Shown here: piece after piece, positions 9,884-18,148 of the stretch
Layout: each line of letters starts with the position of its first letter
How positions within the stretch are numbered: the first letter of the stretch is position 1
DNA from: JAYPEY01 sp047618185
Lineage (GTDB): Bacteria > Verrucomicrobiota > Verrucomicrobiia > Limisphaerales > JAYPEY01
DNA length: 19,241 bases
Assembly: GCA_047618185.1 (NCBI GenBank)
Contig: JBLHKZ010000089.1
Location: 1-19,241, forward strand
Direction: 5' to 3'
Notes under the pieces: model-generated
The model's database searches: none
What the model was told of the DNA's origin: nothing
The model's input: the letters and a program-made list of their open reading frames with translations, nothing else
Made by a program: the position numbers and the translations under genes

Positions 9884-10228
9884 ATGTCAGATTTATCGGA
9901 TAACGCAACATACTGGATTAACAGAATCCGGACGGAATTCGCCGCCATTCCCCCGGACAAGGACCCCGTTTTGCACGCAATGTATCTGGCGGAATGTGAG
10001 TGGGCGCTTGGGTTTGAGAGCGAGGCGCGAAACGCGCTCCGCCACTCCATCGGCCGGTTTGAAACTATGGGCCCGGGGCGTTGGTCTGTTCTCGCCCCGC
10101 GAGCGAGCCTGCTCTGCGCCGAATTTTCAGAAATGAAGTTGCTCGATGCCGAAGTGGACCGCGGGCTGGCTTGGGCTTTGGACCCGGAAGTCATTCGATA
10201 TCAAGGAAGCCTGCGTGAGAGCGTGTAG
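9884..10228 (+). CDS. Helical-repeat protein of unknown function, N-terminal part (ends at in-frame TAG)
   Basis: 114 residues from ATG 9884, with an upstream GGAAG that is too far (about 12 nt) to be a convincing ribosome-binding site. The sequence is soluble and alpha-helical with TPR-like pairs (for example HAMYLAECEWALGFESEARN, with Ala/Gly/Leu spacing typical of tetratricopeptides). There is no signal peptide and no catalytic motif. It ends at TAG (10226-10228). The same frame continues directly after the stop for 316 more codons with the same helical-repeat character, so this is most likely the front part of one gene of about 430 codons. The product was not recognised. Confidence 0.6.
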   Translation: MSDLSDNATYWINRIRTEFAAIPPDKDPVLHAMYLAECEWALGFESEARNALRHSIGRFETMGPGRWSVLAPRASLLCAEFSEMKLLDAEVDRGLAWALDPEVIRYQGSLRESV

Positions 10229-10231
10229 GAA

Positions 10232-11179
10232 TTGGCTGTGCGTGCAGGTCGGGAGGATGTCGTGGAAACGATATTGTCGGACGATTACCCAGGAAAGAAT
10301 GTGAACCGGCTCGTGGCCGCTTGTCGGATGGCGGGATGGGTTCAGGACACTGAGACCCTGAGACGCGCGCTCCCGCCAGCCCTTCAGGCTATCGATGCGC
10401 TCGGAGACGACCCGAGGCTGTCATCGAGCTCCGTCGGTTACTGGCTGTTGGATGCCTGCGTCCGCGCCAAATTGTTTCACGAAGCAATCGAGGTCGGAAA
10501 TTCCTTTGGATATTCCCGCGCGCAATCAGAGGATTTGTTGTCGGGTCTTTGGTCGGAGCCGACGCAAGACGAATATGTTCGCGCGCGCGCTGGTTGGCTG
10601 CATTTTGAATTCAGCCGGTTTCGTGCAGAAGCCATTAATCATCATTTTGGTTCGGCGGCTCCCAAGAACGTCGTAAAAGCCCTTTTTCGTATCGGCGATC
10701 GGGAGGGCGCCCGCGAGGCAGCGGGGCGTTTCGAGGATCTCGTCGCGAACTGGAAGCCGGAATGCGGATGGATTGCCTGCGCCGTTTATTGCCATGCGGC
10801 GGTCGCCCACGCGATCGTGGGCGACGCAACCGCCTCCGGCCGACGTTTCGCCGCGGGATTGAGACTGTTCGAAGGTCGCGAACCACACCTGCCGTTGCAG
10901 CGTGGTGACCGATCGCTCATGGCGTCGTTCTTATCCGAAGCTTACCTGGACGTCGGGGACCACGATCTCGCAGCGCGTTTCTCCCGCAAGGTCGGAGGGG
11001 CCGCGGACAAGCGGGCTCAATTGCTGCAGGCTTTCATTGTTGGCGGTCAGATTGAAAAGGCCGAAGCCGTGTTGGCAAAAGTTCCGGAAGCGGAGGATAG
11101 GCTTTATCTGATCGGGGTTCCATTGCTTAAACTGGCTGGGGCGCTGCTCCCAAGCATCTTACGGGATCGAACTCCTTGA
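10232..11179 (+). CDS. Helical-repeat protein of unknown function, C-terminal part (after in-frame TAG)
   Basis: 315 residues if read from TTG 10232; GTG 10262 and ATG 10328 are other possible starts, none with a ribosome-binding site. It is in the same frame as the preceding 114-residue part, separated only by one TAG codon and one GAA codon, so a separate start may not exist in nature. The sequence is helix after helix with TPR/SEL1-like spacing, for example KALFRIGDREGAREAAGRF, FLSEAYLDVGDHDLAARFSR and FIVGGQIEKAEAVLAKVPEA, suggesting a protein-binding scaffold. It contains no enzyme motif. It ends 37 bp before the convergent ThuA-fusion gene. It could be the back part of a pseudogene or of a readthrough product. 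Confidence 0.55.
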   Translation: MAVRAGREDVVETILSDDYPGKNVNRLVAACRMAGWVQDTETLRRALPPALQAIDALGDDPRLSSSSVGYWLLDACVRAKLFHEAIEVGNSFGYSRAQSEDLLSGLWSEPTQDEYVRARAGWLHFEFSRFRAEAINHHFGSAAPKNVVKALFRIGDREGAREAAGRFEDLVANWKPECGWIACAVYCHAAVAHAIVGDATASGRRFAAGLRLFEGREPHLPLQRGDRSLMASFLSEAYLDVGDHDLAARFSRKVGGAADKRAQLLQAFIVGGQIEKAEAVLAKVPEAEDRLYLIGVPLLKLAGALLPSILRDRTP

Positions 11180-11216
11180 TTGCCAATTTTGTCACTCGGC
11201 GGTCAAAGGCGCGCCG

Positions 11217-12806
11217 CTAATTGCAGCAACCGCCGCCGCTTTTCACCGCATTTGGCTGATCCAGATCGACGGACCAGTAGACTGCGTTGCGGAGCATGGC
11301 ACGGAATTGTGTGATTCCGAAATCGTAGGGGTGGCCGAGCGAGGTGTAGAAGACCTTGCCGCCTCCGGGGCCTTCGTTGATCCAGGCGACGGGTTCGCCT
11401 TCCTTGACGCCGCGCGCCGTGCCGTTGAGCAGGACGGTTGTCGATTCCTTGAGCGGGCGAACTTCGTAGAGCGAGCCGTAGGTTTGAAACCGTCCGGCGC
11501 TCACGCCCTTCAGGATCGGGTGGCTCTTCGCCTTTGCGTTGGCCTGCGCGAAGGTGGTGATCTTTGCGCTGTGGTGGCCGTGATAATTTCCACCGAGCAC
11601 GGAGGGATCGAAATCGCGCCATTCGTCGAGGCCCTTGGGCGGAGCGACTTTCTTGTTTTGATGAAAGGGATGGCTGGAGGTGCGAAGGCCGATCAACGCC
11701 TTGCCGGCGGCGACGTGCTTGCGAAAAAGATCAAGATGCGCCTTGGGCAAATTACGTCGGCGCACGGAAAGCATAATCACGTCCGCCTCCTTTACGACTT
11801 CAACGCCAGGTAGTTTATTGCGCTCCTTGGCGTCGGCGTAGACGAAGCTGATTTTGAAATCTCGGCCCAGCTCCTTAAGCGCAAAGGGCGGCAGCGTGTC
11901 GTCGGTCTTGTATTCCTTCTCGGCCATGACCACGACGAGGTGTTTTCGCTTGTCGCCGGGGAAACGATACGTGACGCCGTCGCCGAGGATGTCGCCGCTC
12001 GTGACGGTGGGGCACCAATATCGCTCGATGTGCTCGAAGACGAGATCGTTGCCGGTGAAGTGATTGACGAAGGGCTCCTCGCGGGGATTGTACATGGTGT
12101 CCGCCATGTCGCGCATGAGGACGACGTTTTGACCGAAGCGCACCATCTGCCGAATGCCGAAGGGACGGCCGAGGACGCACATGTTGGCGTGCACGCCCAT
12201 GATGATCACATTCTTGATGCCGCGTTGTTTCATCAGATAAAAGGCCTCGGCTGAATCGGTGATGGCGTCGCCTTCCTTCATTTCCAGCGTTTCAATCTGC
12301 CGGTCAAAATGCCGGACCGCGTCGCGCAGTTTGCCTTTGTCGTCGCAGGGTTGGTCGACTTTGACCGGCATGGGCGCCTCGGCGGAAGGATCGAGATAAC
12401 ACCAGCTCTCCAGCGGCAGGTCGGTCTTCACCTTTGGCGCTTGCTGGGCGAGTTTCCGCATGGGCGTATTCTCGTATTTGTTCATGCAGCCGCTGGGCGA
12501 ATGAATGACCAACACTCCCTGCTTGCGCGCGGCCTTGATGACCTCGTTCATGCGCGGCGCCATCTCGCCCACGCGGCGTTCTGCGTTGCGGCAGTAGTGG
12601 CCGTTCCACATGTCGCAGATGACGATGCAGGTCTCGCTGGCCTTCCATTGGCCGGGCGTCGTGATCGAATGATACTTGCCGCTGCCTTCGACGGTCTCGA
12701 CCTGGCTGCGGAAGTTGAGCGTGAGGTTTTCGGCGTGGAGTGAGGAGACAGCCAATCCAAAAACGAGAGCGCGGATTGACGCGGCGAAGAGGCGGGTGGC
12801 TTTCAT
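11217..12806 (-). CDS. Secreted isochorismatase-like hydrolase fused to ThuA-like domain
   Basis: 529 residues from ATG 12806; a GTG/TTG-type extension to 12824 would put residues before the signal peptide (MKATRLFAASIRALVFGLAV). The N-terminal half (about 50-265) is an isochorismatase/cysteine-hydrolase domain: catalytic Asp in CIVICDMWNGHYC (D65) and the nucleophile in IIMGVHANMCVLGRP (C210). The C-terminal half (about 285-515) is ThuA-like, a class I glutamine-amidotransferase-type fold linked to sugar metabolism: HLVVVMAEKEYK, VIMLSVRRR, LIGLRTSSHPFH, GGNYHGHHS, and the closing GKVFYTSLGHPYDF. The protein ends in GGGCCN, a possible metal-binding or disulfide tail. Both domains look intact. 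The substrate is unknown; a periplasmic role in breaking down sugar- or amide-containing compounds is an inference. It is divergent from the first FAD oxidoreductase gene (196 bp apart). Confidence 0.85.
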   Translation of the reverse strand: MKATRLFAASIRALVFGLAVSSLHAENLTLNFRSQVETVEGSGKYHSITTPGQWKASETCIVICDMWNGHYCRNAERRVGEMAPRMNEVIKAARKQGVLVIHSPSGCMNKYENTPMRKLAQQAPKVKTDLPLESWCYLDPSAEAPMPVKVDQPCDDKGKLRDAVRHFDRQIETLEMKEGDAITDSAEAFYLMKQRGIKNVIIMGVHANMCVLGRPFGIRQMVRFGQNVVLMRDMADTMYNPREEPFVNHFTGNDLVFEHIERYWCPTVTSGDILGDGVTYRFPGDKRKHLVVVMAEKEYKTDDTLPPFALKELGRDFKISFVYADAKERNKLPGVEVVKEADVIMLSVRRRNLPKAHLDLFRKHVAAGKALIGLRTSSHPFHQNKKVAPPKGLDEWRDFDPSVLGGNYHGHHSAKITTFAQANAKAKSHPILKGVSAGRFQTYGSLYEVRPLKESTTVLLNGTARGVKEGEPVAWINEGPGGGKVFYTSLGHPYDFGITQFRAMLRNAVYWSVDLDQPNAVKSGGGCCN

Positions 12807-13002
12807 GGTCAGTGACACTAGCAAAAGGTCGCGGTCGCGCCTATGGCGAAAAGAAGAAGGACGCGGTGGAACGCTTTCTTACCGCGCGCGAAGGCCGAGC
12901 GGCGTTGGGGGTTTCTTTTCGCGACACTCTTTTTTCGTTGCGACCCACAACCGGGATGCACAACGCTTCCGAACGAATCCATTTGAATCCGCAAATTTCT
13001 CC

Positions 13003-15102
13003 ATGATCTCGAAATTCTCCCGCCTCGTATTCGTCGGCCTCCTTGCAATGGGCGGTTCGACCGCTCAAGCCGCCCAGCCCGCCACCGCGATACATCGCGA
13101 TGTCGTCATCTATGGCGGAACCAGCGCGGGCATCGTCGCGGGCATCCAGGCTCTGGCGATGGGGAAATCGGTGGTCGTCATCGAACCCGGAAAGCGCGAA
13201 GGCGGGCTAACCACTGGCGGCCTCGGTCAGACGGATATCGGCAACAAGCAGGTCATTGGAGGTTTGTCGCGCGAGTTCTATCAGCGCATCGCCAGACACT
13301 ACGCAGATTCGGGAGCGTGGAAATGGCAGCAGCGGGAGACCTACCGCGATGGCGGTCAGACCCGGACCGGCGCCGGTGAAGCGAGCATGTGGACCTTCGA
13401 ACCCAGCGTCGCGCTCAAAGTTTTCCGCGACTGGACCACTGAGACGGGGTTGGAAATCGTCTTTCAGCAATCTCTTGATCGCGCTCATGGCGTCAGGATG
13501 AAAAACGGTCGCATCGGTTCCATCACGATGAAGTCTGGCCGCGTTTTTAGCGGAAAGATGTTCCTCGACTGCACCTACGAAGGAGACCTCATGGCGGCCG
13601 CCGGGGTCAGCTACACGGTCGGCCGGGAAGCCAATGCCCAATACGGCGAAACCCTTAGCGGGGTGCAGACAGCGCAGGCGAAGTATCACCAGTTCGTCAA
13701 AGGGGTCGATCCCCACGTCACGCCGGGTGATCCGAAGAGCGGACTTCTGCCTTTCATTGATCCCGCCGGCCCCGGAGAGGAAGGCGGCGAAGATCGCCGG
13801 GTGCAGGCTTACTGCTTCCGCATGTGCCTGACCGATCATCCGGACAACCGCCTCCCATTCGCAAAACCCGGGGGCTACAACGAGCAATGGTATGAGCTGC
13901 TCCTGCGCAATTACGAAGCGGGCGAGACCGGCCTGCCATGGATCAATTCGCCCATGCCGAATCGCAAGACCGACACCAACAACCGGCTCGGTTTCTCCAC
14001 CGATTTTATCGGGCAAAATTACGCATGGCCCGAGGCGACCGACGCCGAGCGCGAAGTCATCAGAGCCCGCCACCGCCTCTACCAGCAGGGGCTCATGTGG
14101 ACCTTGGCCTACCACCCCCGGATGCCGGAAAAGATTCGCAAACAGATCTCAAAGTGGGGTATGAGCCGCGACGAGTTTGTGGAGGGCAGCGGCTGGCAGG
14201 AGCAGCTCTACGTGCGTGAGGCGCGGCGCATGGTCGGTGATTTTGTGATGACGCAAAACCACTGCCAGCAGCGGGAGAAGGTCAGCGATTCTATCGGCAT
14301 GGGCGCTTACACCATGGATTCCCATCACGTGCAACGATACGTCGATGAGCAGGGGCACGTCCGCAACGAGGGCGACGTCGAAGTCGGCGGGTTTCCTCCC
14401 TATCCGATCAGCTACCGGTCGCTCGTGCCGAAGGCATCCGAATGCAAGAACCTGTTCGTGCCCGTTTGCCTGTCAGCCAGCCACATGGCCTTTGGATCGA
14501 TCCGGATGGAGCCCGTCTTCATGGCCCTCGGACAATCGGCCGCCACCGCCGCAAGCCTGGCCATCGACGACGGAGCGTCCGCGCAAGAAGTCGACTACGA
14601 GAAGCTGAAAACCCGCCTTGAAGCCGACGGGCAAATTCTGAACCACAAAGCTCCGCCGCGGCCGGCTGCGAAATACACCCGACTCGATTCGCTGGACGGC
14701 GTCATTGTCGATGATTCCAGGGCGACGCTGACCGGCGAATGGCGGCCTTCCAGCCTGCGCTTGGGCGTTCACCAGGGATACCGCCATGACAGTGACGCTC
14801 GCGACGGGAACGCCTTCGCCGTCTTTACGGCGACACTGCCGGAACCAGGCGTGTATGAAGTGCAGGTAGCCTGGTCGCCCAACTCCAATCGCGCCACCAA
14901 CGTTCCCGTGGAGATCAGGCATGACACTGCCGTCGCCTCTAAGACATTGAATCAACGCGCAAAACCTCCGATCGATGGCATCTTCGGTTCCGTCGGTCGT
15001 TATCGATTTGGAAAAACAGGGATCGTCACCCTCTCCAACGCCGGCACCGACGGCCACGTGATAATCGACGCCGTCCGTTGGCTACGGGTAAATACAAAGT
15101 GA
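13003..15102 (+). CDS. Secreted FAD-dependent oxidoreductase with golvesin/Xly-type C-terminal domain
   Basis: 699 residues from ATG 13003. The open frame extends back to 12676, but that part overlaps the divergent ThuA-fusion gene and lacks protein character, and only this start yields a Sec signal (MISKFSRLVFVGLLAMGGST). The FAD_oxidored (PF12831) domain begins with VVIYGGTSAGIVAGIQAL (34-51), followed by VVVIEPGKREGGLTTGGLGQ. A conserved MFLDCTYEGDLMAAAG lies mid-protein, and the usual end segment is SECKNLFVPVCLSASHMAFG...MALGQSAATAASLA. From about residue 566 a beta-rich domain starts (VDDSRATLTGEW, YEVQVAWSPNSNRA, GHVIIDAVRWLRV), matching golvesin/Xly-like carbohydrate-associated modules. 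Probable role: oxidation of a sugar or polyol outside the cytoplasm, substrate unknown. FAD binding with a Sec-type signal is unusual but common in this family. Confidence 0.85.
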   Translation: MISKFSRLVFVGLLAMGGSTAQAAQPATAIHRDVVIYGGTSAGIVAGIQALAMGKSVVVIEPGKREGGLTTGGLGQTDIGNKQVIGGLSREFYQRIARHYADSGAWKWQQRETYRDGGQTRTGAGEASMWTFEPSVALKVFRDWTTETGLEIVFQQSLDRAHGVRMKNGRIGSITMKSGRVFSGKMFLDCTYEGDLMAAAGVSYTVGREANAQYGETLSGVQTAQAKYHQFVKGVDPHVTPGDPKSGLLPFIDPAGPGEEGGEDRRVQAYCFRMCLTDHPDNRLPFAKPGGYNEQWYELLLRNYEAGETGLPWINSPMPNRKTDTNNRLGFSTDFIGQNYAWPEATDAEREVIRARHRLYQQGLMWTLAYHPRMPEKIRKQISKWGMSRDEFVEGSGWQEQLYVREARRMVGDFVMTQNHCQQREKVSDSIGMGAYTMDSHHVQRYVDEQGHVRNEGDVEVGGFPPYPISYRSLVPKASECKNLFVPVCLSASHMAFGSIRMEPVFMALGQSAATAASLAIDDGASAQEVDYEKLKTRLEADGQILNHKAPPRPAAKYTRLDSLDGVIVDDSRATLTGEWRPSSLRLGVHQGYRHDSDARDGNAFAVFTATLPEPGVYEVQVAWSPNSNRATNVPVEIRHDTAVASKTLNQRAKPPIDGIFGSVGRYRFGKTGIVTLSNAGTDGHVIIDAVRWLRVNTK

Positions 15103-15331
15103 CCGTGCCGGGGTTTGTTGTGCCACTTTTCGCGCCGGCCCTCTTCTTCGCAGCTAGACTTGTCGCTGAAAGTCCATGCGATCATGGAGGATTCGGACGA
15201 TTTCCACGCTCTCCAAAGGTTCTAAGGGACCAGGCAAAGCTGTCAGTTATGTCCTCAAGGCAATGATTGCAATCGGATTTGGCCGCGTTCCGCGCGCTTG
15301 CAAGCCGCGCTTTGTCGGCCAAGAATAGCGC

Positions 15332-16867
15332 ATGCCTGAAAAAAAGCTGAATCGTCGGCAATTTGCGAAATCTCTCACCGCCGCCTCGGGCGCCCTGGCT
15401 GGCGGCTCGCTCGTCGCCGCCGAAGCCGGCAAGCGCGGGGAGGTTGACGCAATCAGCGCCCCGACGCGGCTGCTTTTGCCCTCGGCGGGGAATGTTCCCG
15501 ATTCGCACGCCAAGCATGTGCGCACGGCGGGTTTTGTTTCCGACGACAGCCGCGTCTTCCAGGAGTCCGCGCGCAATATTCCCATCGCCGAGTCATGCGA
15601 CGTCGTTGTGTGCGGCGGCGGTCCGGCGGGATTTGCGGCGGCGCTGGCCTCGGCGCGAAGCGGGGCCAAAACACGATTGCTCGAAGTCAACGGCTGTGTG
15701 GGCGGCGTGTGGACGGGCGGCGCGTTGTCGCTGATCATCGATTCCAAAGGCAAGCCCGGCATCATGGCGGAACTGCGCGCCAAGCTCGAACGCCGACAGA
15801 CCGGCCACTGGATTGGCAGCTCCATTGTTTACGATCCCGAGTCGATGAAGCTCATGCTAGAGGAGATGTTGCTCGAGGCTGGTGTGGACCTGCGTTATCA
15901 CACGCGCGTCGTCGGCGCGGCGGTCGATCGTGACAAGCGGCTCACCACCGTGCTCACGGAATCCAAGTCCGGCCGCGAAGCGTGGATCGCCAAAAGCTAC
16001 ATTGACTGCACCGGCGACGGAGATTTGGCGGCGCAGGCCGGCTGCGAATACGACCTGGGGCATCCCGTGACGCACGCGCTCCAGCCGATGAGCCTCATGG
16101 CGCTGTTCACGGGCGCCGAGACGGATGACATCGCTCGGTTTACTCGCGGCGACGCCGAGCCGCGAAAGCTGGGCAATCCGAAGAATAATTTTCTCGCGGA
16201 ACTGCATCGTGTGGGTGTCGACCCGTCCTATCACGGGCCAACGATTTTTCGTATTCGACACGGCCTGCACGCGCTGATGGCCAATCACCAATACGCCCAT
16301 CAGGCGATCGACGCCGATCACGTCACCCGCGCGACGTTGCAGGCCCGGCAGGAGGTGCATCGGCTGATCGATGGTTTGCGCTCGGCCGGCGGGATCTGGC
16401 AGGGCGTTCGAGTGGTGGCGACCGGCGAGCAGATTGGCACGCGCGAAGGCCGGCGCATTCGCGGCTTGTATCACGTCGATTCCGAGGATCTTCGCAAGGG
16501 CTCGCGATTCGATGACGCGATTTGTCGGGTGAATTTCGGCATCGATGTGCACGCGACGAAGCGCGACAGCAACAAGGCGATCGAAGCCAAGCCGTTTCGA
16601 GCGAAGCCCTATGACATTCCGATGCGGGCCCTGATTGCGCGGGACGTGACGGGCCTGATGATGGCCGGCCGCTGCATCAGTGGAGATTTTTTTGCGCATT
16701 CCAGTTACCGCGTCACCGGCGACGCGGTGACGATGGGAGAAGCCGCTGGCGTCGCCTCGGCCATTGCGGTTCAGAAGAAAACGCCGCCGCACGAGCTGCC
16801 CTATTCGGCGGTGGCGGGAAAACTGACAAAGCTGCGCGCCGATGCAGAAAAGCGCGCGGCGGGTTGA
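15332..16867 (+). CDS. Tat-exported FAD-dependent oxidoreductase
   Basis: 511 residues from ATG 15332. The N-terminus has a twin-arginine motif (NRRQFAK, residues 7-13) and a hydrophobic Ala/Gly-rich stretch, so it is likely exported folded with FAD in place. The FAD motif is CDVVVCGGGPAGFAAALASA (89-108), followed by LLEVNGCVGGVWTGGAL. A mid-domain SYIDCTGDGDLAAQAGCEYD and an end segment GLMMAGRCISGDFFAHSSYR with GDAVTMGEAAGVA match the FAD_oxidored family (PF12831). It lacks the golvesin-like domain of its upstream neighbour. It follows that gene on the same strand after 229 bp, a gap holding no clear gene or promoter, so co-transcription is possible but unproven. Substrate unknown; dehydrogenation of sugars or polyols at the cell envelope is the likely kind of reaction. 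Its stop lies 12 bp from the convergent sigma-partner gene. Confidence 0.87.
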   Translation: MPEKKLNRRQFAKSLTAASGALAGGSLVAAEAGKRGEVDAISAPTRLLLPSAGNVPDSHAKHVRTAGFVSDDSRVFQESARNIPIAESCDVVVCGGGPAGFAAALASARSGAKTRLLEVNGCVGGVWTGGALSLIIDSKGKPGIMAELRAKLERRQTGHWIGSSIVYDPESMKLMLEEMLLEAGVDLRYHTRVVGAAVDRDKRLTTVLTESKSGREAWIAKSYIDCTGDGDLAAQAGCEYDLGHPVTHALQPMSLMALFTGAETDDIARFTRGDAEPRKLGNPKNNFLAELHRVGVDPSYHGPTIFRIRHGLHALMANHQYAHQAIDADHVTRATLQARQEVHRLIDGLRSAGGIWQGVRVVATGEQIGTREGRRIRGLYHVDSEDLRKGSRFDDAICRVNFGIDVHATKRDSNKAIEAKPFRAKPYDIPMRALIARDVTGLMMAGRCISGDFFAHSSYRVTGDAVTMGEAAGVASAIAVQKKTPPHELPYSAVAGKLTKLRADAEKRAAG

Positions 16868-16879
16868 TGGTTTCGAGGA

Positions 16880-18148
16880 TCAGTCGAACTTGAATTTGTA
16901 GATTGCTGTCCCGACGAGATTCAAGAGCGCGGCGTAATTGGATTTCATCAGCTCACGCCCGAATGCCTGGTGGCGTTGCTTGTAGATCTCGGACGTATCG
17001 GAGTCTCCGGCCTTATCCGCTTTCGCAATGCGAACTCGAATCTCGCGGCAGAGCTGCTTGGCCGCGGTGGCGGCTTCGTTGAATTGTCGCTGGATCCGAG
17101 CGCGCTGGTCGGGATCCAGCGTGGGGATATCCGATTCTTTGACTCGAAGGCATTCGAGGACCGTGACGGATTTAGGTTTTGCCTGGGGCGTCTCCAGCGC
17201 CAGTTTCATCGCGTCGTCCTTTCTGCCCGAATGCCAAAGCGAGATGATCTCGTTGACGTAGAGCAGTTGTGAATGTGCGTCGGATTTGTCCTGAAGCGCC
17301 GCGTTGACCTTGTCCTGAACTCTCTCAAGAGCGTTTGGCGCCTTCCTGTAGCCCGCTGGCGGCGTGAGTTCGAACAGCGAATCGTCCAGCGAGCCGCCAA
17401 ACTTCAGATCGGTCATGACTGTCGAGCCGTCCTCGATTCGAACGATCTCCCGAGTGTCTGTATAGATCCATACCGTATAGGTCCGGTCGGTATGCTTCAC
17501 ACGAAAACCGCGCGCGGTTTTTCCGTTCAGACTTTGTTCGCCGATCGGAGAATCCGCGCGCTCGGGCAGGGATTTCAAGAACGTGATGAGATCGATCCCG
17601 GCCATGGTCGGAGTGAGGTTGGGCCCCAGCTGAGTGTAGGTCCTTTGCGTCGAGCTGAATGTGATGCCCCTGCCGTTCGACAGATCCAACACGCTCGTGT
17701 TCGTCGACGTCCCGTTGGCGAGAACGGATCGAACGAAACCGGGCTCTTTGAATGCGATTGAAACGACACTCTTCCCGGACCGTCCGTTCATGGTCTCCTT
17801 CATCGTAATCTTGCAGGTAAACGTGCGGGATGCTTCGACCCGTTCAACGGCCTGGGCATAGACTCGATTCTGCGCGGGATTCCAGAATAGAACGCCTGCC
17901 ATGACGATTGATGCGGCCAATGCCATTGCGGCGATGGCGCGCGGTTGAAACAGGAGGTTGGCGGGTCGCGCGGAACTGGCTCTCCCGGAAGCGGAGTCCG
18001 CGTTGCGGTCACGATTTGTGAGGCGGCGCTGGAATGAGGCCAGTTGTTCACGTCCGGCGGCTTCAGCCTCTGGTGGAGTTTCCTGATTCAAGGTCTCTTT
18101 CAGGAGCGCGTCCAGATTTGTCTCGGAGTCAGTCAGATGGTTTTTCAT
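16880..18148 (-). CDS. Membrane-anchored sigma-factor partner with LolA/RseB-like domain (candidate anti-sigma factor)
   Basis: 422 residues with an acidic N-terminal helix region (1-45, likely cytoplasmic), a Ser/Arg-rich linker, one membrane segment (about 70-88, AIAAMALAASIVMAGVLF) and a large C-terminal part outside the membrane. Residues about 95-265 look like the LolA/RseB beta-fold: VERVEASRTFTCKITMKE, VVSIAFKEPGFVR, GFRVKHTDRTYTVWIYTDTR and FELTPPAGYRKAP. The last 150 residues are helical. The ATG overlaps the sigma-factor stop (ATGA), the usual arrangement for an anti-sigma factor. The zinc-binding HxxxCxxC motif of many anti-sigma factors is absent, so binding to sigma would be through another helix. 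The role as anti-sigma factor is inferred from topology and gene order. A role as a sigma-regulated envelope protein is the alternative. Confidence 0.75.
   Translation of the reverse strand: MKNHLTDSETNLDALLKETLNQETPPEAEAAGREQLASFQRRLTNRDRNADSASGRASSARPANLLFQPRAIAAMALAASIVMAGVLFWNPAQNRVYAQAVERVEASRTFTCKITMKETMNGRSGKSVVSIAFKEPGFVRSVLANGTSTNTSVLDLSNGRGITFSSTQRTYTQLGPNLTPTMAGIDLITFLKSLPERADSPIGEQSLNGKTARGFRVKHTDRTYTVWIYTDTREIVRIEDGSTVMTDLKFGGSLDDSLFELTPPAGYRKAPNALERVQDKVNAALQDKSDAHSQLLYVNEIISLWHSGRKDDAMKLALETPQAKPKSVTVLECLRVKESDIPTLDPDQRARIQRQFNEAATAAKQLCREIRVRIAKADKAGDSDTSEIYKQRHQAFGRELMKSNYAALLNLVGTAIYKFKFD

Noticed and set aside
9856..9903. Tiny 15-codon frame just before and overlapping the helical-repeat gene start
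   Set aside because: No ribosome-binding site or conserved leader-peptide character; likely chance.
12676..13002. Upstream extension of the first FAD oxidoreductase frame by 109 codons
   Set aside because: It overlaps the start of the divergent ThuA-fusion gene, is Arg/Ser-rich and low in protein character, and would bury the signal peptide.
13207..14115. 302-codon open frame on the minus strand
   Set aside because: Antisense to the first FAD oxidoreductase; no motif or start context.
15291..15310. GC-rich hairpin-like stretch (CGCGCGCTTG/CAAGCCGCGC) followed by TTT
   Set aside because: The stem has a bulge, the T-run is only three bases, and it sits about 20 bp before a start codon; not convincing as a terminator.
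15857..16792. 311-codon open frame on the minus strand
   Set aside because: Antisense to the Tat-exported FAD oxidoreductase; no protein-family features seen.
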